A stretch of 64,000 bases of DNA from Robertmurraya sp047302285 (lineage in GTDB: Bacteria > Bacillota > Bacilli > Bacillales > Cytobacillaceae): positions 1,488,001 to 1,552,000 of the forward strand of contig NZ_CP154845.1 in the NCBI RefSeq assembly GCF_047302285.1. Direction: 5' to 3'. Shown one piece after another: positions 34,571-42,892 of the stretch. Position 1 is the stretch's first letter. Each line of letters opens with the position of its first letter. The translations under genes were made by a program, and so were the position numbers. The notes below the pieces were generated by a model. It was not told the origin of the DNA, made no database searches, and was given only the letters and a program-made list of their open reading frames with translations.

Positions 34571-35108
34571 AGTTATTATCAATTAAGAATCCTTTTTCAC
34601 GTAGTGCTTTTTCTGCTTGATTTAAAGCTTCTTCAGTTGGAGCAGCGATCGTATGTAAATGAATGCCATCTGTTAGTTCGGATAAATAAGAGGCCTTTGT
34701 AGCATTGATTTTTTCGATAAATTGCTCCACTTCTTTTGCTGTTGAGACCATAATGGAGGCCGTTAAATCCCCATATACAGAGTGTTCGATTTTAACATCT
34801 AGGATGGTTACCCCGTGATTGACTAGAAGTAATAGTTCCTCCTCCGTTCTCTCAGGGCGATGTACACAGGCGATCGTTCTTTCCACTCTATTTGTCATTT
34901 CAGGTCTTTTCATATACAAATAGCCTTGACTTGTAGCGATAATGGGCTCTCCTTTTGCTTTAAGCAATGTGATATCTCCAACAATCACTTGTCTGCTGAC
35001 ATTTGTCTTCACCGCTAATTCACTTCCAGTTATCGGTTCATGGCTTGATTGGAGCCATGATAATATTAATTCCCTTCTTTCATCTCCGAGAATTTTCTGT
35101 CCCTTCAT
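34569..35108 (-). CDS. niaR: Niacin-responsive repressor NiaR (3H domain)
   Basis: 179 residues. An N-terminal winged helix (about 8-65, RRELILSWLQSSHEPITGSE and VSRQVIVGDITLLKA) is followed by the 3H domain (about 75-170). The domain histidines are visible in CVHRPERTEEEL, EHSVYGDLTA and DGIHLHTIAA. NiaR (B. subtilis YrxA) represses NAD synthesis and niacin uptake genes when niacin is present. In B. subtilis it neighbours nifS-nadBCA; none of those is present here, so its targets must lie elsewhere. Confidence 0.92.
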   Translation of the reverse strand: MKGQKILGDERRELILSWLQSSHEPITGSELAVKTNVSRQVIVGDITLLKAKGEPIIATSQGYLYMKRPEMTNRVERTIACVHRPERTEEELLLLVNHGVTILDVKIEHSVYGDLTASIMVSTAKEVEQFIEKINATKASYLSELTDGIHLHTIAAPTEEALNQAEKALREKGFLIDNN

Positions 35109-35335
35109 CTTTCTCCACCTTTTTCTATATAAAAGTTTTTCTTTATAAGTTCTTCTGAAAATAGTTTATCGTAGTTTATCCTATCAGTCGACGTTCAAGT
35201 GAGTTTGTGAACATAACGTTCGTCTTTTTGACAAATTTCAAGCTTGTACGAGAATCTTTTCACCATCTAATAACATAATTTATTTCGATTACGCATAAGT
35301 TTTTTTGAAGATTATTAGCAAATTACCTACACAAT

Positions 35336-35343
35336 CATACAAT
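35336..35343 (+). promoter_or_regulatory. Possible sigma-E -10 element before safA
   Basis: CATACAAT matches the sigma-E -10 consensus. A GCAAATT -35-like match is only 11 bases upstream, shorter than the usual 14, so this is tentative. safA is sigma-E dependent in B. subtilis. Confidence 0.4.
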
Positions 35344-35376
35344 ATATGGACATTTGCATAGGAGGGAGAAGTCACA

Positions 35377-36894
35377 GTGAAGATCCATATCGTACAGAAA
35401 GGGGATACTCTTTGGAAAATCGCCAAAAAGTACGGCGTAAATTTTGAAGAGCTGAAGCAACTCAATTCACAGCTCAGCAATCCTGATATGATCATGCCCG
35501 GAATGAAAATAAAAGTTCCAACTGCTGGGGGAAGCGTCAAAAAAGAATCTCCTATTAGTGGTCAAAAAGAAGCTAAGCTGAATTTGGGTGTGAAAAAAGA
35601 AAAACAGATACAACAGCACCCTTTTGTAAAGGAAAAGAAAAAAGAAGCACCGATTATGGAAAAGCCAAAACCTGAGATTCCGAAAATGGAAACTCCGAAA
35701 AAACCATTTGTGCCGAAAATGCCTAAGCCAATTATTCCGGAAATTGACATTAACAATTACTATATGATGAATATGGCTAATGTGAATGTGGAACAAAAGC
35801 CACATCAAGCACCACAATTACCACCGAAACCAACCAATATTTTACCTGAAGCAGAACCAGCAAAACCTTATAAGCCAACAGAAACGGCTTCTATGGAGGA
35901 ATCATCTTCAATGGAAATGCCGATTAAAGGAGGATTTCAGCAACCAATGAACCCGTTCAAACCTTATCCTGCACCAGGAATGACAGCTCCAGGAGGATAT
36001 CCATATCAGCAAGCACCAGCGATGCAGCAACCACCTTACTATGGCGGAATGCCCGGCGTAGAAAATGATTTTGGTGAGGAATCATCACCATTTATGCCTA
36101 ATCAGCCAGCAGGAATAATGGGAGCATATGATCATCCTCAAATGCCGCCTATGCCAAACATGCCAAACATGCCAAACATGCCAAACATGCCGCAAATGGC
36201 ACCGCAAATGGGCAACATGCCAAACATGCCGCAGATGGCAGCGGAAATGGGCAACATGCCACCAATGCCACAAGTGTCACCAGAGATGGCGAACATGCCG
36301 CCGATGCCACAAATGGCGCCAATGATGCAGGCACCATATCCTTGTCCTCCATATCAGGCACCATATCCAATGCCATATGGACCGGGACCAGGATTTGCCC
36401 AGCCATTTCCAGCATATCCACCAGCATATGGTCCAGGACCACAACTTGCTGGGGCTTATGACATGCCATACGGACCAAATCAACCAATGCCAGCCGTACA
36501 AGGAGCAATGGAGGAGAAAGACTGTGGATGTGGTGGACCTCAATTTGTTGGAAGCTATGGACCTCCTCAGCCACCAGTTGGCTATGGAATGCCTGGAGGA
36601 TTTGCACCGCATTATCCTGGAATGGCACCGGCAGGGTATGAAGGAGAATACCCAACAGGCTATGAAGCTGAAGGGGAGTATCCAGAAGCAGGAAGCTATG
36701 GACCGGGGATGCCAGCACAAGGAGCGATGGCGCCAGGAATGCCAGGTGCGTATGGACCAGGGGTAGCACCTGTATATACTCCACCATATGGTCAGCCATT
36801 CGCGAGCCCGCCGTTTATGAATCCTTATGGGCCAATGGGGGCTGGGTATGGAATGCCTAGACCTACAAACGAAAGTGATGAAAGTGACGATTAA
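35377..36894 (+). CDS. safA: Spore morphogenetic protein SafA
   Basis: 505 residues from a GTG 10 bases after AGGAGGG. The N-terminal LysM domain (residues 2-48, HIVQKGDTLWKIAKKYGVNF ... MPGMKIKVP) anchors it to the cortex-coat interface. Next comes a Lys/Pro-rich linker (about 60-125). The C-terminal two thirds is dominated by Met, Pro, Gly, Tyr and Gln, including tandem MPN repeats at about 259-270 and many PYxxP and YGPG motifs. It is clearly longer than B. subtilis SafA (about 387 residues), mainly through expansion of this low-complexity region. SafA directs inner-coat assembly and is crosslinked by transglutaminase. A CotS-like kinase gene follows. Confidence 0.88.
   Translation: MKIHIVQKGDTLWKIAKKYGVNFEELKQLNSQLSNPDMIMPGMKIKVPTAGGSVKKESPISGQKEAKLNLGVKKEKQIQQHPFVKEKKKEAPIMEKPKPEIPKMETPKKPFVPKMPKPIIPEIDINNYYMMNMANVNVEQKPHQAPQLPPKPTNILPEAEPAKPYKPTETASMEESSSMEMPIKGGFQQPMNPFKPYPAPGMTAPGGYPYQQAPAMQQPPYYGGMPGVENDFGEESSPFMPNQPAGIMGAYDHPQMPPMPNMPNMPNMPNMPQMAPQMGNMPNMPQMAAEMGNMPPMPQVSPEMANMPPMPQMAPMMQAPYPCPPYQAPYPMPYGPGPGFAQPFPAYPPAYGPGPQLAGAYDMPYGPNQPMPAVQGAMEEKDCGCGGPQFVGSYGPPQPPVGYGMPGGFAPHYPGMAPAGYEGEYPTGYEAEGEYPEAGSYGPGMPAQGAMAPGMPGAYGPGVAPVYTPPYGQPFASPPFMNPYGPMGAGYGMPRPTNESDESDD
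36146..36310 (+). repeat. Tandem repeats inside safA
   Basis: Four consecutive copies of a 9-base unit (ATGCCAAAC, encoding Met-Pro-Asn) lie near 36152-36187. They are followed by longer imperfect units of about 50 bases with the pattern GGCAACATGCCAxxxATGCC. Likely prone to slippage and length change between strains. Confidence 0.85.
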
Positions 36895-36919
36895 CGATCA
36901 CGGAGGAGACGGTTTATAC

Positions 36920-37870
36920 ATGGATCGTCTCCTTTTTTATTTAAAAAGCCAGCTGCCTCTACAAGTAAAGTCCATTAAACCAATCCGCAATCATGTTTTT
37001 TTGCTTGAAACAGATTCTTCAAAATACGTTGTGAAAGGATATTCATCCTATCGCCGTCTCAAAACTCAGATGAACATAACAGAGGACTTAATGAAAAATG
37101 GATTTACCCATACTTATTCTTTTCTTGATCTTACGAATGGTTCTCCTTTATTTTTTGAGCAAAGCTTCTATGGAATCATTGAATATCTCCAACCTTCTGA
37201 GAATGTTTTTACCTTCGCAGTACCTCATAATAGAGTTGAGGGGTTAACCCTTTTGCATGAATATCATGAAATCAGTAAAATGCTTGTCCAAAAATATGAG
37301 AGTAAATTGAAAAAGCAACATCTATTGCATAAGTGGAGAGGAAGAACAGCTACTTTCTTAAATAATATTTCCTTTATTAAATTTTTTTTGCAAAAAGAAA
37401 TCATCGAAGACATTTTAAGGTGGACTGATTGGTCACTAAATGGATTAGAACAAGAATACTCAATAAAGGACTCAAATGTTATCCTACATGGAGATTTGGC
37501 CCATCATAATTTTCTTCGAACAAAAGGGGAAGAATTACACCTCATTGATTTTGACTTAATCTCGATTGGTGAAACAAGCCTAGATTATCTGCAATATGCC
37601 AATCGGATTCTTCCATATATTCATTGGTCGTTTGACAATTTATCCGAACTTGAAAAAATACAACCTTTTTTAGACTCGAAATTATTTTTGTATGGTTTAG
37701 CTTTTCCGACGGACATTTTTAGGGAATGGAACCGAGTTATTAGAGAAAAACAGTATAACAATCCTGTCATTATGCGCCAACTTCTTGATTTAACGGCTGG
37801 ACAGTTTTATGAGAGACAACGGTTTGTGAAAGAATTGCAGGATGCATTAGAAGTACTTTCGAAAAAATAA
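36920..37870 (+). CDS. CotS/YsxE/YutH-family spore-coat kinase-like protein
   Basis: 316 residues from the ATG at 36920, 10 bases after GGAGGAGA; the frame is open into safA but the upstream part is not conserved. It has a protein-kinase/aminoglycoside-phosphotransferase fold: a Lys-containing strand YVVKGYSS near 40, the catalytic loop VILHGDLAHHNFL near 195, and the metal site HLIDFDLIS near 212. Members of this family are spore-coat associated and phosphorylate coat proteins, or are inactive relatives. The location directly after safA supports a coat role. I cannot say which B. subtilis paralogue it corresponds to. Confidence 0.8.
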   Translation: MDRLLFYLKSQLPLQVKSIKPIRNHVFLLETDSSKYVVKGYSSYRRLKTQMNITEDLMKNGFTHTYSFLDLTNGSPLFFEQSFYGIIEYLQPSENVFTFAVPHNRVEGLTLLHEYHEISKMLVQKYESKLKKQHLLHKWRGRTATFLNNISFIKFFLQKEIIEDILRWTDWSLNGLEQEYSIKDSNVILHGDLAHHNFLRTKGEELHLIDFDLISIGETSLDYLQYANRILPYIHWSFDNLSELEKIQPFLDSKLFLYGLAFPTDIFREWNRVIREKQYNNPVIMRQLLDLTAGQFYERQRFVKELQDALEVLSKK

Positions 37871-37912
37871 TTGAGATTGGTCGTAACTGACAGGATGAAA
37901 ATTGAATTCCCC

Positions 37913-37958
37913 TCACACTCTAATAGTGAGCAAGTATATTGCTCTTATTCGAGTGTGA
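37913..37958 (+). promoter_or_regulatory. Long hairpin abutting the ribosome site of the sporulation lipoprotein gene
   Basis: TCACACTC (37913-37920) pairs with GAGTGTGA (37951-37958), with inner pairing TGAGCAA/TTGCTC around a GTATA loop. The right arm ends at the first base of the AAGGAGG ribosome site. No T-run follows, so it looks like a translational or stability element. Confidence 0.55.
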
Positions 37959-37973
37959 AGGAGGCGTTCATCA

Positions 37974-38690
37974 TTGAAATATAAATATTTTGCATGGCCA
38001 GCCACAGTAGCGATCGCACTAGGACTCGGTGCTTGTGGAAATAATGATGAGGCAGTGGATGGGCAGGACCGTCAGCCACTTGCAGTCGGTTATCATTCCA
38101 ATGAACATCATGAAGAAGACGGCGGAAATGCTAACTTAGTGAATGAAGATAACGATGGCCCGGTTACAGAAATATTAGATCATACGATTGCAGGTGAAGG
38201 AGGCAATCGTAGGCTCCTTCGTATTAATAATGAAGCAGCCCCAGATGGAGAATATAATACGACCTTATTTAGCCGTAGTGACCAAAACTATCATGCCCAT
38301 TTGAATACGAATAATAGTGGGGCGAGAAGTCCTTATTACACAGCGTATAACGGAAGGCTTGCCCAAAGGGTAGCGTATACGGCGACAACTGTTGTGAATG
38401 TGGCAGATGCAAGAGCGGTCGTTCAAGAAGATCAGATCATGGTTGGTGCTGTTTTAGAGGATCCGCAGAGATCTGATGAAACAAAAGCGGCGATTCGTGA
38501 AGCTGTAGAACCCCATGCTGATGGAAAAAAAGTTACAGTCACGACAAATGACAGTATGTATAGTCGGATCCGCACCATTGATAATGAACTTCGAGATGGT
38601 GGACCTCGCGATGTGATTAATGATGATATCGACCATATTTTTAGAACGATAAGCAATGAAACAAATAGAGCTGTTGAGAATAATCAATAA
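37974..38690 (+). CDS. YhcN/YlaJ-family sporulation lipoprotein
   Basis: 238 residues from the TTG at 37974, 9 bases after AAGGAGG. A lipoprotein signal with lipobox LGAC gives a mature N-terminal Cys at residue 21. A low-complexity Asn/Asp/Gly-rich segment follows, then the YhcN/YlaJ domain (about 130-235, with RVAYTATTVVNVADARAVV and NDDIDHIFRTISN). B. subtilis CoxA, encoded next to safA, belongs to this family, so this may be its counterpart; proteins of this family sit in the cortex or forespore inner membrane and affect germination. The symbol is withheld because several paralogues exist. Confidence 0.8.
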   Translation: MKYKYFAWPATVAIALGLGACGNNDEAVDGQDRQPLAVGYHSNEHHEEDGGNANLVNEDNDGPVTEILDHTIAGEGGNRRLLRINNEAAPDGEYNTTLFSRSDQNYHAHLNTNNSGARSPYYTAYNGRLAQRVAYTATTVVNVADARAVVQEDQIMVGAVLEDPQRSDETKAAIREAVEPHADGKKVTVTTNDSMYSRIRTIDNELRDGGPRDVINDDIDHIFRTISNETNRAVENNQ

Positions 38691-38851
38691 AGTGAAGGAG
38701 CAAGCTGAAAAAGGTTTGCTCCTTTACTTATGGCAAAAGTTTTAATAAAAAAGGTTAATATTTCTATAAATGGTCAAAATAATAGTGGAGTTTAAAAATA
38801 TTTTACAGGAATTGTATGAATTTACTTATGACTTTTAAAGAGGTGACCGTT

Positions 38852-39385
38852 GTGAAAATCAAAAGGTCTATGATATGTCTATTGATGGCAATTTTCCTTA
38901 TCGGATCCATTGGCTTTGACAATGTTAAAGCAAAAAATGAAGAAGCGAAAGAAACGTTACAGTTTGAGCCGCTTGAAGTTCAGGTAGTACTTGAACGAAT
39001 GTATCTAGACGGGGAATTCAGTCAAGAAACGGTCAAGGAAACGATTTGGTCGATGGAAGATTTTTGGGCAAAATATAATAGCTGGCAGCTTATTGATATG
39101 ACGGAGGATAAAGTAGTATTTAGAGAATTTGTTGATGATATTTCACCACTCCTTAAGTCCAATGGTTATTTTGGAATTGATAATGATGGGGTATTAACGA
39201 TATTTAATGGAAGACCACAAACATCGAAAATCATTCATACTTTTTTTCAATTGGACATTGGCAAGCTTGAAAGTAAAAAACATGAACAATTGAAAAAGGG
39301 GATCCCGATAAAAAATAAAGAACAGTATGTAGAAGTGTTAGAGACTTTCAAAAATTTCACCCTTGAAGAAAAGATGGCAAATTAA
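38852..39385 (+). CDS. bofC: Forespore checkpoint protein BofC
   Basis: 177 residues from the GTG at 38852 with AAAGAGGTG upstream; an ATG at 38816 is in frame but lies before the ribosome site. A signal peptide (MKIKRSMICLLMAIFLIGSI) is followed by the BofC N-terminal domain (FEPLEVQVVLERMYLDGEFS) and the C-terminal domain (IDMTEDKVVFREFVDDISPL, then GVLTIFNG). BofC restrains the SpoIVB signalling protease in the intermembrane space, which ties it to the spoIVF pair at 26446-28075. Found upstream of ruvA as in B. subtilis. Confidence 0.9.
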   Translation: MKIKRSMICLLMAIFLIGSIGFDNVKAKNEEAKETLQFEPLEVQVVLERMYLDGEFSQETVKETIWSMEDFWAKYNSWQLIDMTEDKVVFREFVDDISPLLKSNGYFGIDNDGVLTIFNGRPQTSKIIHTFFQLDIGKLESKKHEQLKKGIPIKNKEQYVEVLETFKNFTLEEKMAN

Positions 39386-39397
39386 TCTGTTAACTAG

Positions 39398-39424
39398 GAA
39401 CCGGATAAAATCGGTTCTTTTTTC
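39398..39424 (+). terminator. Rho-independent terminator after bofC
   Basis: Stem GAACCG with CGGTTC, 8-base loop, then TTTTTTTC. Confidence 0.85.
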
Positions 39425-39464
39425 TTTTACCACGAGATTAGATTTTGAGAAAAACGCCATTTAA

Positions 39465-39583
39465 GATGTCTTGTCTTTAACTCGAGTAACCGGCAAACTT
39501 AAAATAAGCGGAGTTTTTTTGATTAAATCGATTGATGTCTTGTCCGTAACCTCGAGTAATCAGCAACAGTAATATAAGCGGAA
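39465..39583 (+). repeat. Two-copy direct repeat, 69-bp period
   Basis: About 49 bases beginning GATGTCTTGTC and containing CTCGAGTAA and ATAAGCGGA occur at 39465-39513 and again at 39534-39583 with a few substitutions. The repeat includes the left half of the palindromic element described next. Confidence 0.8.
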
Positions 39584-39760
39584 ATTCTCCGGTTATATCC
39601 TTCAATGGAGCTCATTTCGAGGGAAATAGGGGAAGATTTTCCGCTTATGCAGAGAAAAATCACCTATTTTCACGTTTTGGGAAGTGATAGGCGGAAATTT
39701 TCCTGCTATTCAAGCTGTTTTTCATGAGATTTACTGAATAAGAGGAAATTTTCCTGTTAT
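39573..39760. repeat. Cluster of four imperfect palindromes (family also at 63231)
   Basis: Units of about 23 bp at 39573-39595, 39626-39647, 39687-39709 and 39737-39760, each of the form ATA(A/G)G-GGAAA-TTTTCC-xxTTAT. The arms pair through GGAAA/TTTCC and flanking ATA/TAT, and the outer bases vary in a partly compensating way (GCGG with CCGC-like, CAGG with CCTG). They are spaced by roughly 50 bases in the 526-base non-coding gap between bofC and ruvA. No gene was seen in this gap. Confidence 0.88.
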
Positions 39761-39851
39761 ATTTGAAAGCGGAACTTAGAGGCTGAGAAAAAGATGAATC
39801 AATCATAAAAGTTTATAAGACGTTCTCTTCCCTTTTAAACGACAGCTTTTC

Positions 39852-39880
39852 TTTATGCGTAGTGGATTGTATGGTACAAT
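39852..39880 (+). promoter_or_regulatory. Extended -10 promoter of ruvAB
   Basis: TGGTACAAT (extended -10, TACAAT at 39875-39880) with a weak -35 TTTATG at 17 bases, 31 bases before the ruvA start. Confidence 0.55.
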
Positions 39881-39911
39881 GGTGTACAGCAAAAAAGAGG
39901 GGCGAATGCAG

Positions 39912-40520
39912 TTGTTTGAGTTTATTCAAGGGAAGGTCGACTTTGTCGGCCCTGAATATATTGTGTTAGAGACGAGCGGAGTGGGCTTTCAGATAACAAC
40001 GCCTAATCCGTTTGTTTATGCTAAAGACCAAGGAAAAGAGATAAAGGTTTATACATATCATTATGTCCGTGAAGATTTGATGGCCTTATACGGCTTTCAA
40101 TCAAGGGAAGAAAAGACTCTTTTCACGAAGCTTTTAAATGTGTCGGGGATCGGTCCAAAAGGGGCACTAGCGATCTTAGCAGCAGGCGAGCCAGAACAAG
40201 TTGTTGATGCGATTGAAAATGAAGACGAAGGCTTTTTAGTGAAATTTCCAGGGGTAGGAAAGAAAACGGCAAGACAAATGATTCTCGATTTAAAAGGGAA
40301 GCTACAAAATGTCGTGCCAGACTTTTTTCCAGATCTGTTTGCACCAGAAAAAGGTGTTCGGTCTGATCGCTTAAATCAAGACCTTGAGGAAGCCATCCTT
40401 GCTTTAAAAGCGCTAGGCTATTATGAAAAGGAAATTAAGAAGATTACACCAGAATTACAGAGAGAAACATTATCGACGGACCAATATATTAAAAAAGGTC
40501 TGCAAAAATTATTAAAATAA
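39912..40520 (+). CDS. ruvA: Holliday junction helicase subunit RuvA
   Basis: 202 residues from the TTG at 39912 (FEFIQGKVDFVGPEYIVLE), with GAGGGG 9 bases upstream. This gives the same N-terminus and length as B. subtilis RuvA; the ATG at 39906 is too near the ribosome site. An OB-fold (about 1-62) is followed by tandem helix-hairpin-helix motifs (VSGIGPKGALAIL, FPGVGKKTARQMILDL) and a C-terminal RuvB-binding domain. It binds four-way junctions and loads RuvB. Confidence 0.96.
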   Translation: MFEFIQGKVDFVGPEYIVLETSGVGFQITTPNPFVYAKDQGKEIKVYTYHYVREDLMALYGFQSREEKTLFTKLLNVSGIGPKGALAILAAGEPEQVVDAIENEDEGFLVKFPGVGKKTARQMILDLKGKLQNVVPDFFPDLFAPEKGVRSDRLNQDLEEAILALKALGYYEKEIKKITPELQRETLSTDQYIKKGLQKLLK

Positions 40521-40536
40521 GTAAGGGGTGAAGATC

Positions 40537-41550
40537 GTGGAGGATCGAATCGTGTCTGGAGAGGCGGATATTCAAGAGCTTTCAATTGAACAAAGCTTGC
40601 GACCACAAACCCTTAAGCAATATATTGGCCAGGATAAGGTAAAAGAGAACTTAGAAGTTTTTATCGAAGCGGCAAAGCTGCGCAAGGAAACATTGGATCA
40701 TGTCCTCCTTTACGGTCCTCCCGGTCTTGGGAAGACGACTTTAGCAACGATTATAGCGAATGAAATGGGCGTTAATATACGGACAACCGCAGGTCCAGCG
40801 ATTGAGAGACCTGGGGATTTGGCCGCCATTTTAACAGCCCTAGAGCCTGGAGATGTCTTATTTATTGATGAAATCCATCGTCTTCCAAGGTCGATTGAAG
40901 AAGTTCTCTATCCTGCAATGGAAGATTTTTGCTTAGACATCGTCATTGGTACGGGGCCGAGTGCTCGTTCCGTTCGTCTTGAGCTCCCACCTTTTACACT
41001 GGTTGGAGCAACGACAAGGGCTGGTTCTCTATCAGCACCTTTACGTGATCGCTTTGGGGTGTTAAGCAGGCTAGAGTACTATCGAGAAGAGCAGTTAAAG
41101 GAAATCGTCATTCGAACGGCTGAAGTGTTTGAGGTCGAGATTGATTCTCTTGCGGCCACAGAGATTGCCAGAAGATCGAGGGGAACCCCGCGAATTGCCA
41201 ATCGATTGTTAAGAAGAGTACGTGACTTTGCCCAAGTTCGTGGGAATGGGGATATTGACCATTCATTGGCGCAAAAGGCTTTAGAGCTGTTACAAGTGGA
41301 TCGACTAGGGTTAGACCATATCGACCACAAGTTATTAAAGGGGATTATTGAAAAATTCCGCGGTGGACCAGTGGGATTAGAGACGATTGCCGCAACGATT
41401 GGAGAAGAGTCAATGACGATTGAGGATGTGTATGAGCCTTATTTATTACAAATTGGCTTCTTGCAAAGAACGCCTCGTGGTCGAATTGTCACAGACTTAG
41501 TTTATCACCATTTCGGGATGGAGGTGCCTTCTGGTGAGCGGAATTCCTAA
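40537..41550 (+). CDS. ruvB: Holliday junction helicase motor RuvB
   Basis: 337 residues from the GTG at 40537 (EDRIVSGEADIQE), 6 bases after AAGGGGTG. AAA+ motor: Walker A GPPGLGKTTLA near 61, Walker B LFIDEIHRL near 107, sensor 1 LVGATTRAG near 150, arginine finger DRFGV, and a winged-helix C-terminal domain ending RTPRGRIVTDLVYHHFG. It drives branch migration with RuvA. The start of the next gene overlaps it by 17 bases. Confidence 0.97.
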   Translation: MEDRIVSGEADIQELSIEQSLRPQTLKQYIGQDKVKENLEVFIEAAKLRKETLDHVLLYGPPGLGKTTLATIIANEMGVNIRTTAGPAIERPGDLAAILTALEPGDVLFIDEIHRLPRSIEEVLYPAMEDFCLDIVIGTGPSARSVRLELPPFTLVGATTRAGSLSAPLRDRFGVLSRLEYYREEQLKEIVIRTAEVFEVEIDSLAATEIARRSRGTPRIANRLLRRVRDFAQVRGNGDIDHSLAQKALELLQVDRLGLDHIDHKLLKGIIEKFRGGPVGLETIAATIGEESMTIEDVYEPYLLQIGFLQRTPRGRIVTDLVYHHFGMEVPSGERNS

Positions 41551-41740
41551 GTTTCTGATGATTGTTGGAGTAATCATTTTTGTCGTTGGATTTCTCATGC
41601 AATTTATTCACATTGGAAAGCTTCCAGGAGATATCGTCATCAAAAAAGGCAATACCACTTTTTATTTTCCGATTGTTACATCGATAATCATCAGTATCGT
41701 ACTTTCCCTTATCTTTTACTTTTTAGGGAAATTTCGTTGA
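41534..41740 (+). CDS. Small two-helix membrane protein (DUF2905)
   Basis: 68 residues. GTG start at 41534 behind GGAGGTG, inside the end of ruvB. Two membrane helices (about 6-26 and 43-65) are separated by the conserved HIGKLPGDIVIKKGNTTFYF loop that defines DUF2905. It is commonly found between ruvB and queA in Firmicutes; function unknown. Confidence 0.88.
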   Translation: MSGIPKFLMIVGVIIFVVGFLMQFIHIGKLPGDIVIKKGNTTFYFPIVTSIIISIVLSLIFYFLGKFR

Positions 41741-41815
41741 TCAAAGTAGTAGATTTTAGGATTGATTCGCAAACTAGGAATATGCAAGCTATGAATAAGG
41801 AACAGGGTGACATCA

Positions 41816-42844
41816 TTGAAGGTAGATTTATTTGATTTTCATTTGCCTGAAGAGCTGATTGCACAAACGCCACTAGAGGAACGGGCAAGCAGTAGACTTA
41901 TGGTCTTAAATAAGGAAAATGGGCAAATTGAACATGATATTTTTAAAAATATTAAAAATTACGTAAAACCAGGTGATTGTCTCGTTCTTAATGATACGAG
42001 AGTTTTACCGGCACGACTTTTTGGAGAAAAAGAAGATACAGGAGCAAAAATTGAAGTTCTTCTTTTAAAACAGTTAGAAGGGGACACTTGGGAGACTCTT
42101 GTGAAACCAGCGAAGCGAATTAAGGAAGGCTCTGTCATTACATTTGGAAATGGCTTGCTTTCTGCTGTTTGTGTTGGTGAAAAAGACCATGGTGGACGAC
42201 TTCTACAATTTCGCTATGAAGGAATCTTTTATGAGGTATTAGAGGCTCTTGGTGAAATGCCTCTACCGCCATACATAAAAGAACAGCTGGAAGACAAGGA
42301 AAGATATCAAACTGTCTATGCAAAGGAACGTGGCTCAGCGGCCGCTCCAACGGCAGGTCTTCATTTTACTGAAGAGCTTCTTGAAGAATTAAAGGAGATG
42401 GGCGTCCATATCACTTTTATTACGTTGCATGTTGGTCTCGGCACCTTCCGTCCTGTCAGTGTGGATGATATTTTGGAGCATGAAATGCATGCTGAATTTT
42501 TTCAAGTAACAGAGGATACGGCTCATCTGTTAAACGAGGTACGTAAAGATGGTGGAAGAATCATCTCTGTCGGAACCACTTCAACGAGGACATTAGAAAC
42601 GATCGCATCAAAGCATAAAGGAAAGTTCGTTGCTGACAGTGGTTGGACAGATATATTTATTTATCCAGGCTATGATTTTAAGGCGATTGATGGCATGATC
42701 ACGAATTTTCATTTGCCGAAATCTACACTCATCATGCTTGTCAGTGCATTGGCGGGTAGAGAACCTGTTTTACATGCCTACCGTACTGCTGTGGAAGAAA
42801 AATACCGTTTCTTTAGCTTTGGAGACGCGATGTTGATATTATAG
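41816..42844 (+). CDS. queA: tRNA preQ1(34) S-adenosylmethionine ribosyltransferase QueA
   Basis: 342 residues from the TTG at 41816 (KVDLFDFHLPEELIAQ), 6 bases after AGGGTG; a GTG at 41807 is part of that site. Family blocks include LVLNDTRVLPARLFG, SAAAPTAGLHFTEELL, HVGLGTFRPV and TNFHLPKSTLIMLVSALAG. It transfers the ribose part of SAM to 7-aminomethyl-7-deazaguanine in tRNA, making epoxyqueuosine, directly upstream of tgt, which inserts the base. Confidence 0.96.
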   Translation: MKVDLFDFHLPEELIAQTPLEERASSRLMVLNKENGQIEHDIFKNIKNYVKPGDCLVLNDTRVLPARLFGEKEDTGAKIEVLLLKQLEGDTWETLVKPAKRIKEGSVITFGNGLLSAVCVGEKDHGGRLLQFRYEGIFYEVLEALGEMPLPPYIKEQLEDKERYQTVYAKERGSAAAPTAGLHFTEELLEELKEMGVHITFITLHVGLGTFRPVSVDDILEHEMHAEFFQVTEDTAHLLNEVRKDGGRIISVGTTSTRTLETIASKHKGKFVADSGWTDIFIYPGYDFKAIDGMITNFHLPKSTLIMLVSALAGREPVLHAYRTAVEEKYRFFSFGDAMLIL

Positions 42845-42850
42845 TTGTCT

Positions 42851-42869
42851 CTTTGCAACCTTTGCAAAG
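42851..42869 (+). promoter_or_regulatory. Small hairpin between queA and tgt
   Basis: Perfect 8-bp stem CTTTGCAA/TTGCAAAG with a 3-base loop, 8 bases before the tgt ribosome site. It lacks a T-run. Confidence 0.5.
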
Positions 42870-42892
42870 TGGACATCAGGAGGTACATGAAT

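Noticed and set aside
36149..36799. Long open frames antisense to and in other frames of safA
   Set aside because: They arise from the repetitive, stop-poor Met/Pro/Gly codons of safA; composition is unnatural (His/Trp or Leu/His rich) and no ribosome sites are present.
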